Assembly: GCA_028023455.1 (NCBI GenBank)
Contig: JAQFVV010012435.1
Span: 990,001 to 1,054,000, forward strand
Reading direction: 5' to 3'
DNA length: 64,000 nucleotides
Origin: Epiperipatus broadwayi
Taxonomy: Eukaryota; Onychophora; Udeonychophora; Euonychophora; Peripatidae
Numbering within the stretch: the stretch's first letter is position 1; each line of letters starts with the position of its first letter. The notes under the pieces were generated by a model. The model did not search any database, had not been told where the DNA came from, and worked only from the letters and a program-made list of their open reading frames with translations. Shown one piece after another: positions 35,487 to 46,720 of the stretch. Position numbers and translations under genes: made by a program.

Positions 35487-35668
35487 ACCATCGTTTTCAT
35501 CTATTATTGACTGACTGCAGGATGAGGTTCTCTGCAAGTTAAATCCGTCTTTTCCAATCGATACTTTCTTTTCTCCACATCACCCTAGCATATTTCCTTA
35601 TTTCATCCACTCATCTCACATGTTGTCTTTTTGTGGGTCTTTTATAATATCTTGGAATGTAATTGAAA
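35487..35668 (-). mobile_element. RTE 3'-end relic, strongly diverged
   Basis: gactgcaggatgaggttctc, cttttctccacatcaccct and tttcatccactcatctcaca correspond to the C-terminal codons of the complete RTE on the minus strand. Divergence is much higher than in the 29.6-kb copy, and the tail has decayed to atcaccatcg...catc. Confidence 0.75.
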
Positions 35669-36219
35669 ATTAAACAAATGCTTCATGTGCTTTTATATCT
35701 CAGTGATTCAAATAGTCACTACCTTTAATTAGTTTTTCTTTAAAAAAATTAGACAGTGGATTTAAAAATGCAATCTAATGCCCAATGGTAATATATATAA
35801 TAAGGATAAAAATTATGCTTATTTAAGTATCATACATTAACAATGCACACTGTCATTTAAGTTTTTAAGACCTTTTAAAAACTTCAATAACTGTTATATT
35901 TTACTGATTTATAATTTCCAGCATCACAATTTGTCCATAAATGTTTTTGTTATTTAATATAAAACGAGAAAGTGCTACAAATAATATGCATTAGAATGTG
36001 AAACTAATGTTTTCATGTGGAAACCAGATTCCATTTTTGATAAACTACTGGTTAAGATGGCACATTATAAATGTACACAATAAAACTATTAATATAAAAT
36101 CTGGTGGATAGTCACACCAAGACTATAGAGATGAGAATTCTAGGCTCTCAGATTGAAAAATGGCAACATATTGTTGGCAACTATGGAACATGTCAAGTGA
36201 TAGGTATATTCTCTACTGG

Positions 36220-37140
36220 GGCATCTTCTCTTCAACTAGAAACACAATAGAATGACTTCAACTTTACATTGAGAATATGCCACAATAAAAAATGGAGATC
36301 CTCTACTAATTAAGTGGTCAGCACATTGATGTAATTGTATGTCAACAGATTCATCATTCTTATAACAAGGAATATATATATTTTCATAAAATTCCTGGAT
36401 TTACATTGATTACTGATATAATGCATTCTAAACATGGTATGGCTACTCTTATTTCAAATTCTCTTATAAAGCAAACAACTATTATTGCAAAATTCAATTA
36501 TCATTCAAATAAATAATTTTTAGATTTTAATTCTCATAGTAGTCTTTTGGGATTATGTAAATGAGGATAAAGCAGATTTTCAAATTATAGAAAGGATGGA
36601 GTTAAATAATATATACTTACTTTATGATGCTAAGCAAGAAAGAACATTCCATTCAGGTGGATGAAACACAGACACTATTTTTACTTATGTTTTGTCTTTA
36701 CAAACAAATGATTCACTGTTAACTAGGAACTACTGATATTAGATCATTTTCCCCATAGCCAACATAAACTCTAATCCCTTTTGAAATCTGCCTTCCTATA
36801 GTTGAAAGTTATTCTGTTTCTGGGTGGAATTTAAAACAAAACTTTCTGGAGTTGATGTAATAAATATCTTGAACACATATTAATAGAAAATCTCCAATTT
36901 CCTCTTGCTATAATCAGTTTAACAAACTCTTAATAATAGCTTCCAGAAAGTCCATCATTCATGGATATTGCAAGAAATTTGTTCCAAGATGGATTAAAAC
37001 TAGAAATTCCTTTTATAGCCTATTTCTCTCTACCAAAGATCTGAAAAGTGTTGACGAAATTATAAAATCACTGGTTGATGCCAGAAAAGAAAAGAGAGAA
37101 TATAGAGAAATGAAACTTTACAAGAAATATTAGAGGAAAA
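36220..37140 (+). pseudogene. Decayed APE-type endonuclease region of an old non-LTR element
   Basis: Plus-strand reading with several frameshifts and stops gives HKIPGFTLITDI and HSKHGMATL (36385-36450), then LLYDAKQERTFHSGG (36616-36662). Later come FPHSQH-like and RWN-like remnants near 36,750-36,830 and KREYREMKLY near 37,085-37,120. The order matches the APE endonuclease and linker of Jockey/I/CR1-type non-LTR retrotransposons (inference from family resemblance; clade uncertain). It is unrelated in sequence to the RTE endonuclease at 49-50 kb. No intact frame survives. Confidence 0.55.
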
Positions 37141-37154
37141 TTTTTAGCAAGATC

Positions 37155-37665
37155 TAGTAAAGCATATCTATTAAAAACCTTTTTCAAACACATAGTCATA
37201 TTTTCTTTTAATGTTAAATTATTTCTACAAGTACTCCATCCAAGTTTAATCCTGTGGTCAGTTTATTTCACTATGTTTTCATCTCTATTAATAATCTGAT
37301 CAAAGTATTCGAAGTTGAAGTTAAGGTCTTCTAATATATGATTATCAATTTTTATTAACTTGTTAAAAAAGATCCATTAAACATTGTTTTAGTTTTTTTT
37401 TATTAATCCTACTTTTTTTATTTTCATCTGATAAGTTTTGCTATATTTCTTAGAATTCCAATACCTTATTTGCAAAACAACCACATCATTTGCAAAATCT
37501 AGATGACTTAAATATTCTCCAAGTATTTTTATTCCCTAAGTTTCTCATTTTAATCCATAAAATACTTCTTGTTAAATTGCTACAAAAAGTATTGAAGCAA
37601 TCACTCTGTCATATACTTTTCTCAATGTTAATCTTCTTAGTGTCACTGTGCAATCTCATCACTAC
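37155..37665 (-). pseudogene. RTE reverse transcriptase relic, diverged
   Basis: Colinear on the minus strand with the complete RTE from about the VRQGDS region (ctttctcaatg-like at 37,618) through the DD-box region (acatcatttgcaaaatctag at about 37,484) to [10 protein letters not shown] (about 37,165-37,205). Several indels and stops are present. Both ends are lost. It directly adjoins the older endonuclease relic of a different family. Confidence 0.8.
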
Positions 37666-38480
37666 GTAAGTACAAGTATATATTTGTCTATGTAGTAGAG
37701 AAATATTAGTGGTTATATAAAGTTGGTTTTCTGGTAACTGAGAGAATAATTAGTAATAAAAAAGAAATTACCAGTGATGATCTCTATGCTTATCATTTTT
37801 GTTATTCTTATTCATTTATTTATTTTCTATCTTACATATTTATTTTCTTGTTATTGTTTTTTTTTTTCACTCCAAAAAAATTTGTAAACAGAAAGAGTTA
37901 AAAATGAGTAAATTTTAATTTGTTGAAAGATTGATAACATTAATGGCAGATGGTTGATATAAGTAATGATGATAAAAAACTTTTTTTTTTAAATAAACAG
38001 AAAAGAATTCTTAGTATTAAAGAATTACAGAAATAAATATATGTTGTACGTTGCTATGGTAACTTCATATGCTCAATTTCTTTGCAACTAATAAATGTGT
38101 GTCACTGAAAATACTTTATAAAGTTTTTTATTATTTATATTTCAGGAGTTTTCAGTCTTTTACTTTTGTATTATGTCCACTAATAAATAAGTACGTGACA
38201 CAAATCTCTGTGTGTGTGCTTGTGCTAAAAGTAATTTTCAAATATTGTAGATCAGCCAAAAACAATATTATTTGACAATTAATAACGTACAAATAGACTG
38301 TTGTTAGTGTACTCTTTTTTCTAAAATTTTCCTTACTAACTGCTTTTCTGGATTTAAACCTAATGTTAGTATATCTCCTTTCCTAGTTTTCTGGATTTAA
38401 AGTTAGTAATTATCATGTTTTAACCAAATTCAACACAAATTTAAAGACACTAATCAATCTCATTGTTAGATTAGAAGAAA
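37666..38480. other. AT-rich stretch, no feature recognised
   Basis: A 68-codon frame at 38069-38275 shows no recognisable domain. Confidence 0.3.
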
Positions 38481-38513
38481 TGCAATCAGTGAAGTTTTTT
38501 TTTCAGCCAATCA

Positions 38514-38526
38514 CCTCCCCCCCCCC
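38514..38526. repeat. Poly-C tract
   Basis: An unusual homopolymer C run (cctcccccccccc) for this composition. It underlies the Gly run in a spurious minus-strand frame at 38486-38698. Confidence 0.85.
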
Positions 38527-38789
38527 ATTCCAATTTTACATTGCAGATTGTGGATTGGTAATAAATACAAGTTCGACTGCAGAACCTTTGGTTGCTATGC
38601 CAATATGGATAATCCCATACATATTTAGGTTTAGAGAATCTATAATTTAATAATGCAGGATACCAATGCATTGTCACAAATCTGGTTATGAATAACAAGC
38701 AGATATCAATCTTAAAGTTAACTCACTGAATAAAAGTACTATTTAATTTCAATACTGGATAAACTTACTAACATTATTTAATTGCTAAT

Positions 38790-38940
38790 CAGAGATTGCT
38801 GGTTTAGCATGAAATACGATTATTGGTGATTATTTATCTTTTCGACATATATGTGTTCAAGGGTATTAGAGTTATGAGATAGAGTGCAGAGTGGTGGGTC
38901 ATGTGAAAGTCTGTGCTCATATACCCTATATATTATAATC
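38790..38940 (+). repeat. Family C repeat, distal half
   Basis: gctggtttagcatgaaatac, gattatttatcttttcgaca, gagatagagtgcagagtgg, gtgaaagtctgtgctca and a tatacccta end match the distal half of family C. Confidence 0.65.
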
Positions 38941-39019
38941 AGATATTGTAACGCAAGAAAATGAGAGCAGCAGTAATTAGATGCTTCTTTTCTTAGGAAG
39001 TCATAAGATATTCAAGCAC

Positions 39020-39100
39020 TAAAAATGATAGATTAAGCTTCAATTTAAGGACTTAATCTACAACTTTATCACTGCATTAAACCATATAGGATGGCTTACT
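39020..39100 (-). mobile_element. SINE2 fragment
   Basis: Minus-strand head remnant: tatcactgcattaaaccata at the right and ttaatctacaac before it, as in the 18.95-kb fragment. Confidence 0.4.
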
Positions 39101-39280
39101 GGTAATAGTTATAATTTTAATAAAGGTTCTTATATATATATAAATCATTTGATTGTCATCAGTCGGATATAACTCTAGGTATTTTTATTCTTCTTGCTGC
39201 ATTATTCAAACATTCAAAAATGTATATTTTGGAGTGTTTTGTTTTCACTTACAAATTAGTGATGTGGAGAGAGTATTATT

Positions 39281-39398
39281 ATTATTATTTTTTTTTCATG
39301 TGTCATAGCACCGGCCGGGACGCGAACCCACAACCGTCTGCAACCAACTTCTTGCTTGCAAGGCGGTCGCGATGACCTCTCGGCTAATAGCGCTTGAC
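39281..39398 (-). mobile_element. SINE1, Ala-TGC-like subtype, with 11-bp target duplication
   Basis: A well preserved copy. The minus strand reads from the head (gcgctattagccgagaggtc), through an anticodon arm with loop cttgcaa, the subtype insertion (ttggttgcagacggttg), an intact B box gggttcgcgtccc, the tail ggtgctatgacacatg and an A-rich run. The direct repeat agagtattatt occurs at 39270-39280 and 39399-39409. CpGs are retained, suggesting relative youth. Confidence 0.9.
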
Positions 39399-39474
39399 AG
39401 AGTATTATTTATTTTAGGATTAGATCTACTATTGAGTTCTGCTCAGGTTTATAAAAAGGATTAAATGCTGGAAT

Positions 39475-39550
39475 TACCAGAACTGAAATTTATCTGAGGA
39501 TTTCATGCTCTATTTTGACACTTTATCTCTGTACTAAACCATGTAGGAAA
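39475..39550 (-). mobile_element. SINE2 fragment
   Basis: ctgaggatttcatgctctat followed by tatctctgtactaaaccatg resembles the inverted head of SINE2. Strongly decayed. Confidence 0.35.
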
Positions 39551-39996
39551 ATTCTTAAAAATGATATGTAATTCTAAATATAAAATATTAAAGTAAATTG
39601 CATTTAAAAGATGAAAATAGAGATTAATGATCATTTGTTGAGGATTATTTATAAGACAGTCATAGAAACCTATTGTCTAGACAACTAATCTTATCTTTAA
39701 GTATATTAATAATAGGTTGTATTGGCTTGATCTTTTCTTCTTTTGATACTAAGAAATGTACTAAAACAACAACAAAAAAAACAACCTTTTTCATAAAGAA
39801 AACAATCTTTTAGCTCAACATTTTAGGTATGTTAGTGTGCAAAAATTTTCAGTCATACAATTATAGATATATAACATTTGATTTTATTTACTAGTGCAGA
39901 GATATTATGTAATTTAAACAGTAAGAATTTTTCATCCTAACACATGCACTGTACTGTTTTTTTTTATAATATCTTAACAATGTTTTGTTGAGTATT

Positions 39997-40074
39997 GAGG
40001 AAACTCTCAAACTTAGACACAAGATAGAGACTTTTGAGGAAACTCTCAAACTTAAACCCAAGATAGAGACTTTT
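39997..40074 (+). repeat. 39-bp tandem duplication inside an 86-codon frame
   Basis: gaggaaactctcaaactta...gactttt repeats at a 39-bp offset. It encodes two copies of a 13-residue unit (EETLKLRHKIETF / EETLKLKPKIETF) in the plus-strand frame at 39985-40245. The frame-preserving period is compatible with coding but could be chance. No domain is recognised. Confidence 0.8.
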
Positions 40075-40344
40075 GAAAATATAACAGTGGCTGGCTTATC
40101 TTTAAACCTACTTTCTAATTATATAGGCCAATCTAAAGCATCTCGGCTTAAGAGCATGAAAATGTTGCTCTATTCCCTTTACTTCCATTATTTTATTTCA
40201 GTAGATAAAAGAAATTTTGTGTCAAGAATATTCATAAGAGAATGAGATGATTCACAAATTGTTTTATAATACACTCAATTCAATTTTTTATAGCTTCAAT
40301 TTGTTTCCCTAAATGCTATTACAGTATTCTTACATATACCCTGT

Positions 40345-40450
40345 GTTGCTTAGTGCAGTGGTCACTTCTAGAGCTCAAAGTTTACACATAGTGGCTCAAC
40401 TTTGTCATTTTTGGTGCTCAAATATCATATGAGCTCCCAAACAACAGACC
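40345..40450 (+). mobile_element. SINE2 copy, mainly body and tail
   Basis: gtgcagtggtcacttctaga (weak head), then tggtgctcaaatatcatatg and agctcccaaacaa match the SINE2 body and tail. Confidence 0.5.
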
Positions 40451-41781
40451 ATTTAATTATTTATTATTATTTATTCAGAAATATATTATAATAATTTTAT
40501 TAAATCCTTAAATTACTACTATTAAATATCTGCAGATGAAAAAACAAAATGAAAATTGTCATCTTAGGTCTAATTAATAGATTGTCACTGTCATGAGAAA
40601 ATGGTTATTCTTTGCAAGTTAGTTAAAAATTGATTCTTTCAGAATTTGAATTGTGAATTGTTATAATAATGTATTCTGATTTAGTTGCTTCATGAATAAA
40701 TTTATATATGTATAATATTAATTTTTATCAATAGCACAAAAAGCATAAATAATTAGAAGCAATAATTTACTCCAGAGCCATCTATTGTTAGATTCAGTAA
40801 TCAATGAAAACTATATTGTAAAGCTAAATATAAATACCCCATTAAATTCTGGATATTGATCTTTTCCATTGAAAAGCAATGAATTTTAATTGCCACATGC
40901 AGTTTAGCACAGTTGTCAGTCATAGATTCAAATGCTAGGGATTCGTAGCTTATTTCCTGTCTGAAAAAAAGGAAAGAGCGAAATCTATTTGAGTAATTGG
41001 ATTGAAAATTTTTATGATGAGTCTTACTGCCTAAACTTTATACAGCATCCTAAGAAACAATCCACACACATTTTTTTATTTCCATGGAAGGCATTAGCTA
41101 ATAGAATTGATAGCTTCTAGACTGTAGGAGAAAGGTTTATAACAGCTAGTTTGAAAAAAATGGGAAGTGTTTAAAATAACTTAAATACAATTTTTACATG
41201 TGACTTTGAAAAGAACAATGGAAAATGATTGATGTTGACTTACTTATATACCTATGAGTCTATTTATAGCTCATCATCTTATTTTTTTAACATATAGAAT
41301 AAATATAACTGTATATTTTAGACTAAAAGAATGAGATTGTTAAGTGCCATGTACTTGACAAAATTACCCAGAACATATTTTCTACTATTTGGAAAGAAAA
41401 ATGATTTCATTTTATAAAACTGAAGTATTAAGGCTGCATTTTAGGCATGTGGAATGGCTTTATTTTTTTTTTTATCAGATTGATGCTAAAGCTAGTCTAC
41501 ATTACTATAGTTTACAACTCCAGCATATGAAATGGCTTTAACTATGACTGGAATAATTCATGTTATCTTGTATTTGCCTACACTTATGTAACTTTCTGAA
41601 ACTTCTTCTTGCACCTGTATATATCAATATACCTTAAGTATATAGTTGCTTTAGTAATTTAATTCATATTTGCACTTCTGGGCAGCAGATTGGATATATT
41701 AATTAAACTTACCCCTGTTGTTTACATATCCAATAATAAGATTTGAAATACCAGGCATTTTTAAACCTGGAGCCTAATTGT
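40451..41781. other. AT-rich stretch, no feature recognised
   Basis: No recognised repeat or coding signal in about 1.3 kb. Confidence 0.3.
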
Positions 41782-41899
41782 AAATATAGGAGATTTGAAC
41801 TCAGACTTTCAAGCCACTTCACTATCCACACTATCAGTAGCATGAGATAGTGTAGACAGTGAAGTGGCTTGACAGTCTGAGTTCAAATCCCCTATATTT
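41782..41899. mobile_element. Foldback (hairpin) element, tRNA-like arms
   Basis: Arms of 54 bp (41782-41835 and 41846-41899) pair with about four mismatches around a 10-base loop. Read outward, each arm is gatagtgtgga..., aagtggcttga and gtctgagttcaaatcc, resembling a shortened tRNA with A-box-like, anticodon-like and B-box-like parts. It is the same type as 8531-8676. Confidence 0.8.
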
Positions 41900-43148
41900 A
41901 TATCCAGTAATCTACTTTGAATAAATCATCATGAACATAGATTGTAATATAATAATTAATTCAATTAAATTTTCAGGTTCAGTAGTGGATGTGAAATATT
42001 TAATTTAAATGTTAGAAGTTAAACTGATTTTGAATGCAACATCCATTTTCAAAACCAAAAAATGCATTTTAGTAACAATAATTCAAATAATGCTAAGAAA
42101 ACATGGCATGATTGGAATGACTCCAGTCATTTTTCTCTACACAAGAATGACCACATATTATATTTATGTTTATAATCAACTGAATTCTGTGTTTCATCAA
42201 TTTTTTCTTTATTATACCTATACAGTTTGTTGTGGTTCTCTATTCTGTACTTTAATTACTGCTTTTTATTAGTCTGTAGCAGGGCAGTTTTGATGAAGAA
42301 AATGCATGAGATTTATCCTGTTCCATTAATTTATCTTTAAAAAGATTAATAATTTTGTTTAGAAATAAAACACATTAAAGTTTACAAAGTTATCCAGGGC
42401 CAACCAGTCGATTGGCAGCTGGATAATTTTTGGTGTTAAATAATGGGAACAACAACAAAGTTTAATAATAATTTCAAGAGTTTATTTTACTCTGAATAAT
42501 GATAATACTATTAATAAAAAATTGACAATTCAACTGGCTCATTGCTAGTTGAGAATAGGATCACTTAAATCCCTTCACAGTTTATATCTCTGTAGAGATT
42601 TAACATACATAAATCTTTCTTTAACTCTGTAATTTTGTAAGCACTTTGTTTTGCTTACATGCATATTTCTGAGATAGATGATTAAGATTTTTGACTAGAA
42701 CTCTTCTTTATTAATTTCCAGAACAACAGAATTGACCACAGACCTTAACTTAAGCTCAATATTTAGTATATCATTTGGTGCACTTCTTTTGTAGTGCTTA
42801 TTTTCGCACCGTTTACTTTTTTCCTTTCTTTAATTGATTTTTTTCAGACATTTTAATCAGCTTGGCATAAACTAAGTCTTTTATTAACATACAAATTAGC
42901 CTGTTGTTTCATACAGTTACTAAATCTTTTTTTCCTGTATATCAGATCAATTAGTTATTTGTTTTCAGGGGTATTCTAGCAATATCAATAGTTCTAAATT
43001 TGTACATACACATTCATTTATGCTTAAATAAGATATACATGTAGAGACATGGCAATGATATGAGAGCAAATTAAAGTTTATGGACTAGCTAGAATAAATT
43101 GTTTTTGGCAAATTACTCTGATGTTGATCAGATAGAAAATCTAATTCT
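41900..43148. other. AT-rich stretch, no feature recognised
   Basis: An 87-codon plus-strand frame (42009-42272) is hydrophobic with no recognised domain. Confidence 0.3.
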
Positions 43149-43231
43149 TTTCCATTTTTAAAAAACTGATATATATATATATATATATATTTTCCATTTT
43201 TAAAAAACTGATATATATATATATATATATA
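43149..43231. repeat. 42-bp duplication containing (AT)n
   Basis: ttccatttttaaaaaactga plus an (at)n run is present twice in tandem at a 42-bp offset, essentially identical. Confidence 0.92.
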
Positions 43232-43344
43232 GACATTGAATTGGTCTCACATTTATATAACTATGCATGCAATTTCAAGTTAATAAATTGTAACAAAAAA
43301 GAAATAAATGATGGCTGTTGAAGGGAAGGTGCGGTTACCAAGGG

Positions 43345-43520
43345 GGCATAAGATCCAAATTATTTAAGTGCATTAGATTTGGATCCAAAACTTCTCAGTA
43401 ATGAAAACCATAAATTGGAAACTAATCTGAGAATGTGGATAAGATGGCACTGAATAGGGATCTAATAAAGACTATGATCTGGAATCTATTGATTATCTAA
43501 GTTTACATAAGATGGCAGAA
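43345..43520 (+). repeat. Foldback-related fragment (family A/21.4-kb type)
   Basis: gatccaaaacttctcagtaa, ggaaactaatctgagaatgt, atagggatctaataaag and ggaatctattgattatctaa follow the order of the right half of family A-type foldbacks. The inverted left half is missing. Confidence 0.5.
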
Positions 43521-43929
43521 CTGGAATAAGAGAAATAAATCTACAATTTAAGAGTAATGTAGAGGCAAGGTCATGTGATGTTTCTTTTGTGTTGTGATAA
43601 TAAATGTTATTCCTTGGTCATAATACTCGATCTAGTCATTCTACTTACCTATATATAAAATTTAATATACGTTTTCCTTCATTTTATTTAATTTTTATTA
43701 TTTTTTGTTGTAGCACCTATTTTTTTAAAAACCGTCGGTAGAAAATTGATTATAAATGGGCCCATGATTAAATATTAGCTAACTTTGGTTCACATCTTCT
43801 TACAATGATTTATTTTTTTATAGATTATAAATATAAAAAACAACGGAATGAAAATTAATTAAAAAACAGTATACAAAATGTTAGTACCTCATTTTAGAGA
43901 ATGTAGGCATGAAATTAAAAAATATCTTT

Positions 43930-46700
43930 CTTGTCTTTATATATGCAAAAGTATCATTTGTGGTGTATAGTTGAATCTACAACTTCAGAATCTATTGCAA
44001 CAATAACTAAATTGGCTCTTTCTTGTAGCATTGTTGTACTTAAATAGTTTTTGATACATATTCATTTTGAAGATGACTGCTCACCTCTAGAAACACTGAC
44101 AGGAAACATTAAAAGAATTTTTAAAACAATGGAAACAGTGGGGTAAAGTGACATTGAATCATTAGAAGCCAAGTATTGGCATAAAACAAGTGGTAACATA
44201 TTTTTTTAATACACACTTTTAGAGATTTAATTTCTTTAAATAATTTGGCACCATCAATAACTGATCCATTACTTTTGGTGAGTTTAAGGGTTAATTCATT
44301 GCAATATTTTGTCAATTATTGTTACTCAATAATTTTCAAATTGAAGAAAAAACTAAAAATGTCACTCGGGTTTCGTAGAAGAATCTTTCATCATTGGAAG
44401 CAAAAGCTGTATCATGAAAGCGTAATGTCTTAAAACTACCTTTAGGATTGTGTGTTCTCTCATTTTGATGATCATAATCAAACAGCATCTTAATTTTATG
44501 TTAAAAAAAACTATTACATATTGGAAAATGTCTGAGTTAAAATTAATAGGTTTGGCAAATTTGTTGGCCAATAAAAAGTCTTTTAACATCCTTACTGCTG
44601 TGTGAATTTGACAATTTTGATTCTGAAAAAATTACTTATTAGATTGATGTTTAAAAGAATTTCATACCATGTGATGATAGAACAAACACATTTGAAGGAA
44701 TTAATTCTGAATGCCAAAGACTATGCTTGATGTTTTGCATCTGTGCCTCTTGATTCGTCATTTGATAAATCACACAGTTCATCATATATCTCTCCTAAAT
44801 TAAAATTATATAGTCTTAGTAGTTTAATTCTATTTTCCCAAGATGTTTGACTCACAAGTTACAATGACAAGTTGGAATATATTCTTTGAAGATGTTCCAA
44901 TGGCATGTAGATGAGGAATGAAATATTTATACTTCTTAGAATAATGCTAAAAAATTAACCATTTCATTCACTACTTTGCAGTCATCAGTAATAATATGAT
45001 TTAAGCTTCTTCAGCATAAGCAATAAATACTGCATGAGGATTAAATTTAAGATTCAATGTTACAAATCAACATTTTTACTTCTCATATTTGATGCAGTAT
45101 CTTAACTTTGTTTTCATAATTTATTTGTCTAAGTTAAATTTTTGTGACTATTTTACCAAAAATTAAATGAATCATTTCCTGTAATATCATAAATAGGACA
45201 GATTGAAATAAAATAATCTTTCACTTCCACATTTCATACATATATTGCACCATATCTTAGATTCACAATCAACTATTTAGTGTATAAGACATATGAGACA
45301 GTGACTAATATTATTTAAAAATATTTATTTTTTTAAAGTTGTAATTATAAATTTATTAAACGCACAACGTAAGTAATATTTACTGAGGCTATAACCTCGA
45401 CTATATGCGTATAAAATGCGATAGTAGGGACCTCTACAGGTGTTTTAACTTGTGGTTAAAACACCTGTAGAGGTCCCTACTATCGCATTTTATACGCATA
45501 TAGTCGAGGTGATAGCCTCAGTAAATATTATTTATTTTTTTATATTTTTGCTAAATGAATTTTCTTCTTTTTATTAAAAAATAGTTATTATTTTATTTAA
45601 ATTTTGTCTCTAAGATAATGAAAAGTTCTTGTATTATTCATTTTAAAAAGCTGAATTTATCTAACTCGTTTTTTCTTAATATTGTCAAATTTATCAATCA
45701 TTCCTACTGCTTTCAGAAGTTATCATTATCAGGAGCATATAACTCATTTGATGTATTATGAAAAGCAACTTTCTGTCTTAATAAAAACTTTATTACAGTT
45801 GTAATTCTTTTGATTTTAGAAGGTCATCTTTTTCCACAATCATTTTTGCTATGATTGATATCCATGATTAATTTTTTGAGCATGTTATTTTTTATTTCTA
45901 TCCACCTTCGGTGATTATTCAAATACTTTAGGTTTAATTTAGTGTTTACACAGAATATATGTAATATACTGCTAATCACAAAATTCATTTTTATTTTTAT
46001 TTAGTTTTGATGTATTAAATACTTGGCAATAAAAACAGTAAATGTTATCTTTACTTAGTGAAAAGACTCTTTAACATTTCCCCTCGTTTTTAACAAGTGG
46101 AAATAATTTTATTTACCTGCAATATTTTTGGGGAAATTAAAATTATTTATTTGCATAAGCCTCTTTCCAATCAAATATTCTATAACTCAATGGGTACGAC
46201 TTTTTAGACCATATTCTGAAATCATCTCATTCACAACGTCCATTCCATGATCATTTAGATTTACACCAAACACCAACTGAACGATTTCTTTATTGTCCAT
46301 GGTGTCTATAGTGTACTCACCCAAATTATCATCAGATAAGTATGAATTAACAGATTCAAATTGTCACTATCATTGTTATCTCTTTTATTATCTTCTGAAA
46401 GAATTTGCTCTTTTTTATCTTCACTATCCCTCTTAAATAGATCATTATCCAGCTCATGAATTATTTTAGAGTAATACTCTGATAGTTCAGTTTCATTTCT
46501 TTTTCTCTAGAGACAACAAATGATTAATAATTAATTTTATTATTAACTCTTTCGTTTTTTTTCTCTCTTCTTTTATTAGTCTCCCATTCCGTCCTGATGA
46601 CCAGATAGCTTTTTCATATTTTTGACTGACATCTAAATACTTACAAAATACGAAGAAAAGACATAAATCTTCTAATCTTTTAATAAATAAATAAATAAAC
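43930..46700 (-). pseudogene. Decayed hAT-type transposase (TTF-finger/ZMYM-like)
   Basis: The minus strand, read with many frameshifts and stops, follows the domain order of TTF-type-finger hAT transposases. First come an acidic N-terminal part (YLSDDNLGEY ... VQLVFGVNLND, about 46,250-46,350) and FNFPKNIAGK. Next are the zinc-finger segment KDNIYCFYCQVF (about 46,023-46,056) and NELYAPDNDNF...KAVGMIDKFD (about 45,700-45,760), then the DUF4371-like VKDYF...DITGND (about 45,170-45,230) and NPHAVFIAYAEEA (45,004-45,042). Last are the C-terminal dimerisation part SVIDGAKLFKEIKSL (about 44,215-44,265) and STMLQERANLVIVAID (about 43,985-44,040). It is not functional. A long hairpin (45374-45530) interrupts it. 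I could not find terminal inverted repeats or an 8-bp duplication for the hAT itself. Domain names rest on family resemblance. Confidence 0.7.
45374..45530. mobile_element. Near-perfect 157-bp hairpin element
   Basis: 76-base arms (45374-45449 and 45455-45530) surround the 5-base loop ttgtg. I count a single mismatch (ctataacc against ctatcacc). The arms are richer in G+C and CpG than the surroundings (atatgcgtataaaatgcgat, agggacctctacaggtg). It lies inside the dead hAT transposase, between its finger and core domains, so it postdates that element. No clear target duplication is seen. It could be a MITE, a foldback or a recent inverted duplication. Confidence 0.92.
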
Positions 46701-46720
46701 TTTTGTAATAAATACATTTT

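Noticed and set aside
38486-38698. 70-codon minus-strand frame with a Gly run
   Set aside because: The Gly run comes from the poly-C tract and the rest has no recognisable domain.
44245-44433. 62-codon plus-strand frame
   Set aside because: It is antisense to the C-terminal part of the hAT transposase relic.
45374-45530. microRNA precursor
   Set aside because: The arms are far longer and more perfectly paired than a canonical animal pre-miRNA. A foldback or inverted duplication explains it better, though small-RNA production is not excluded.
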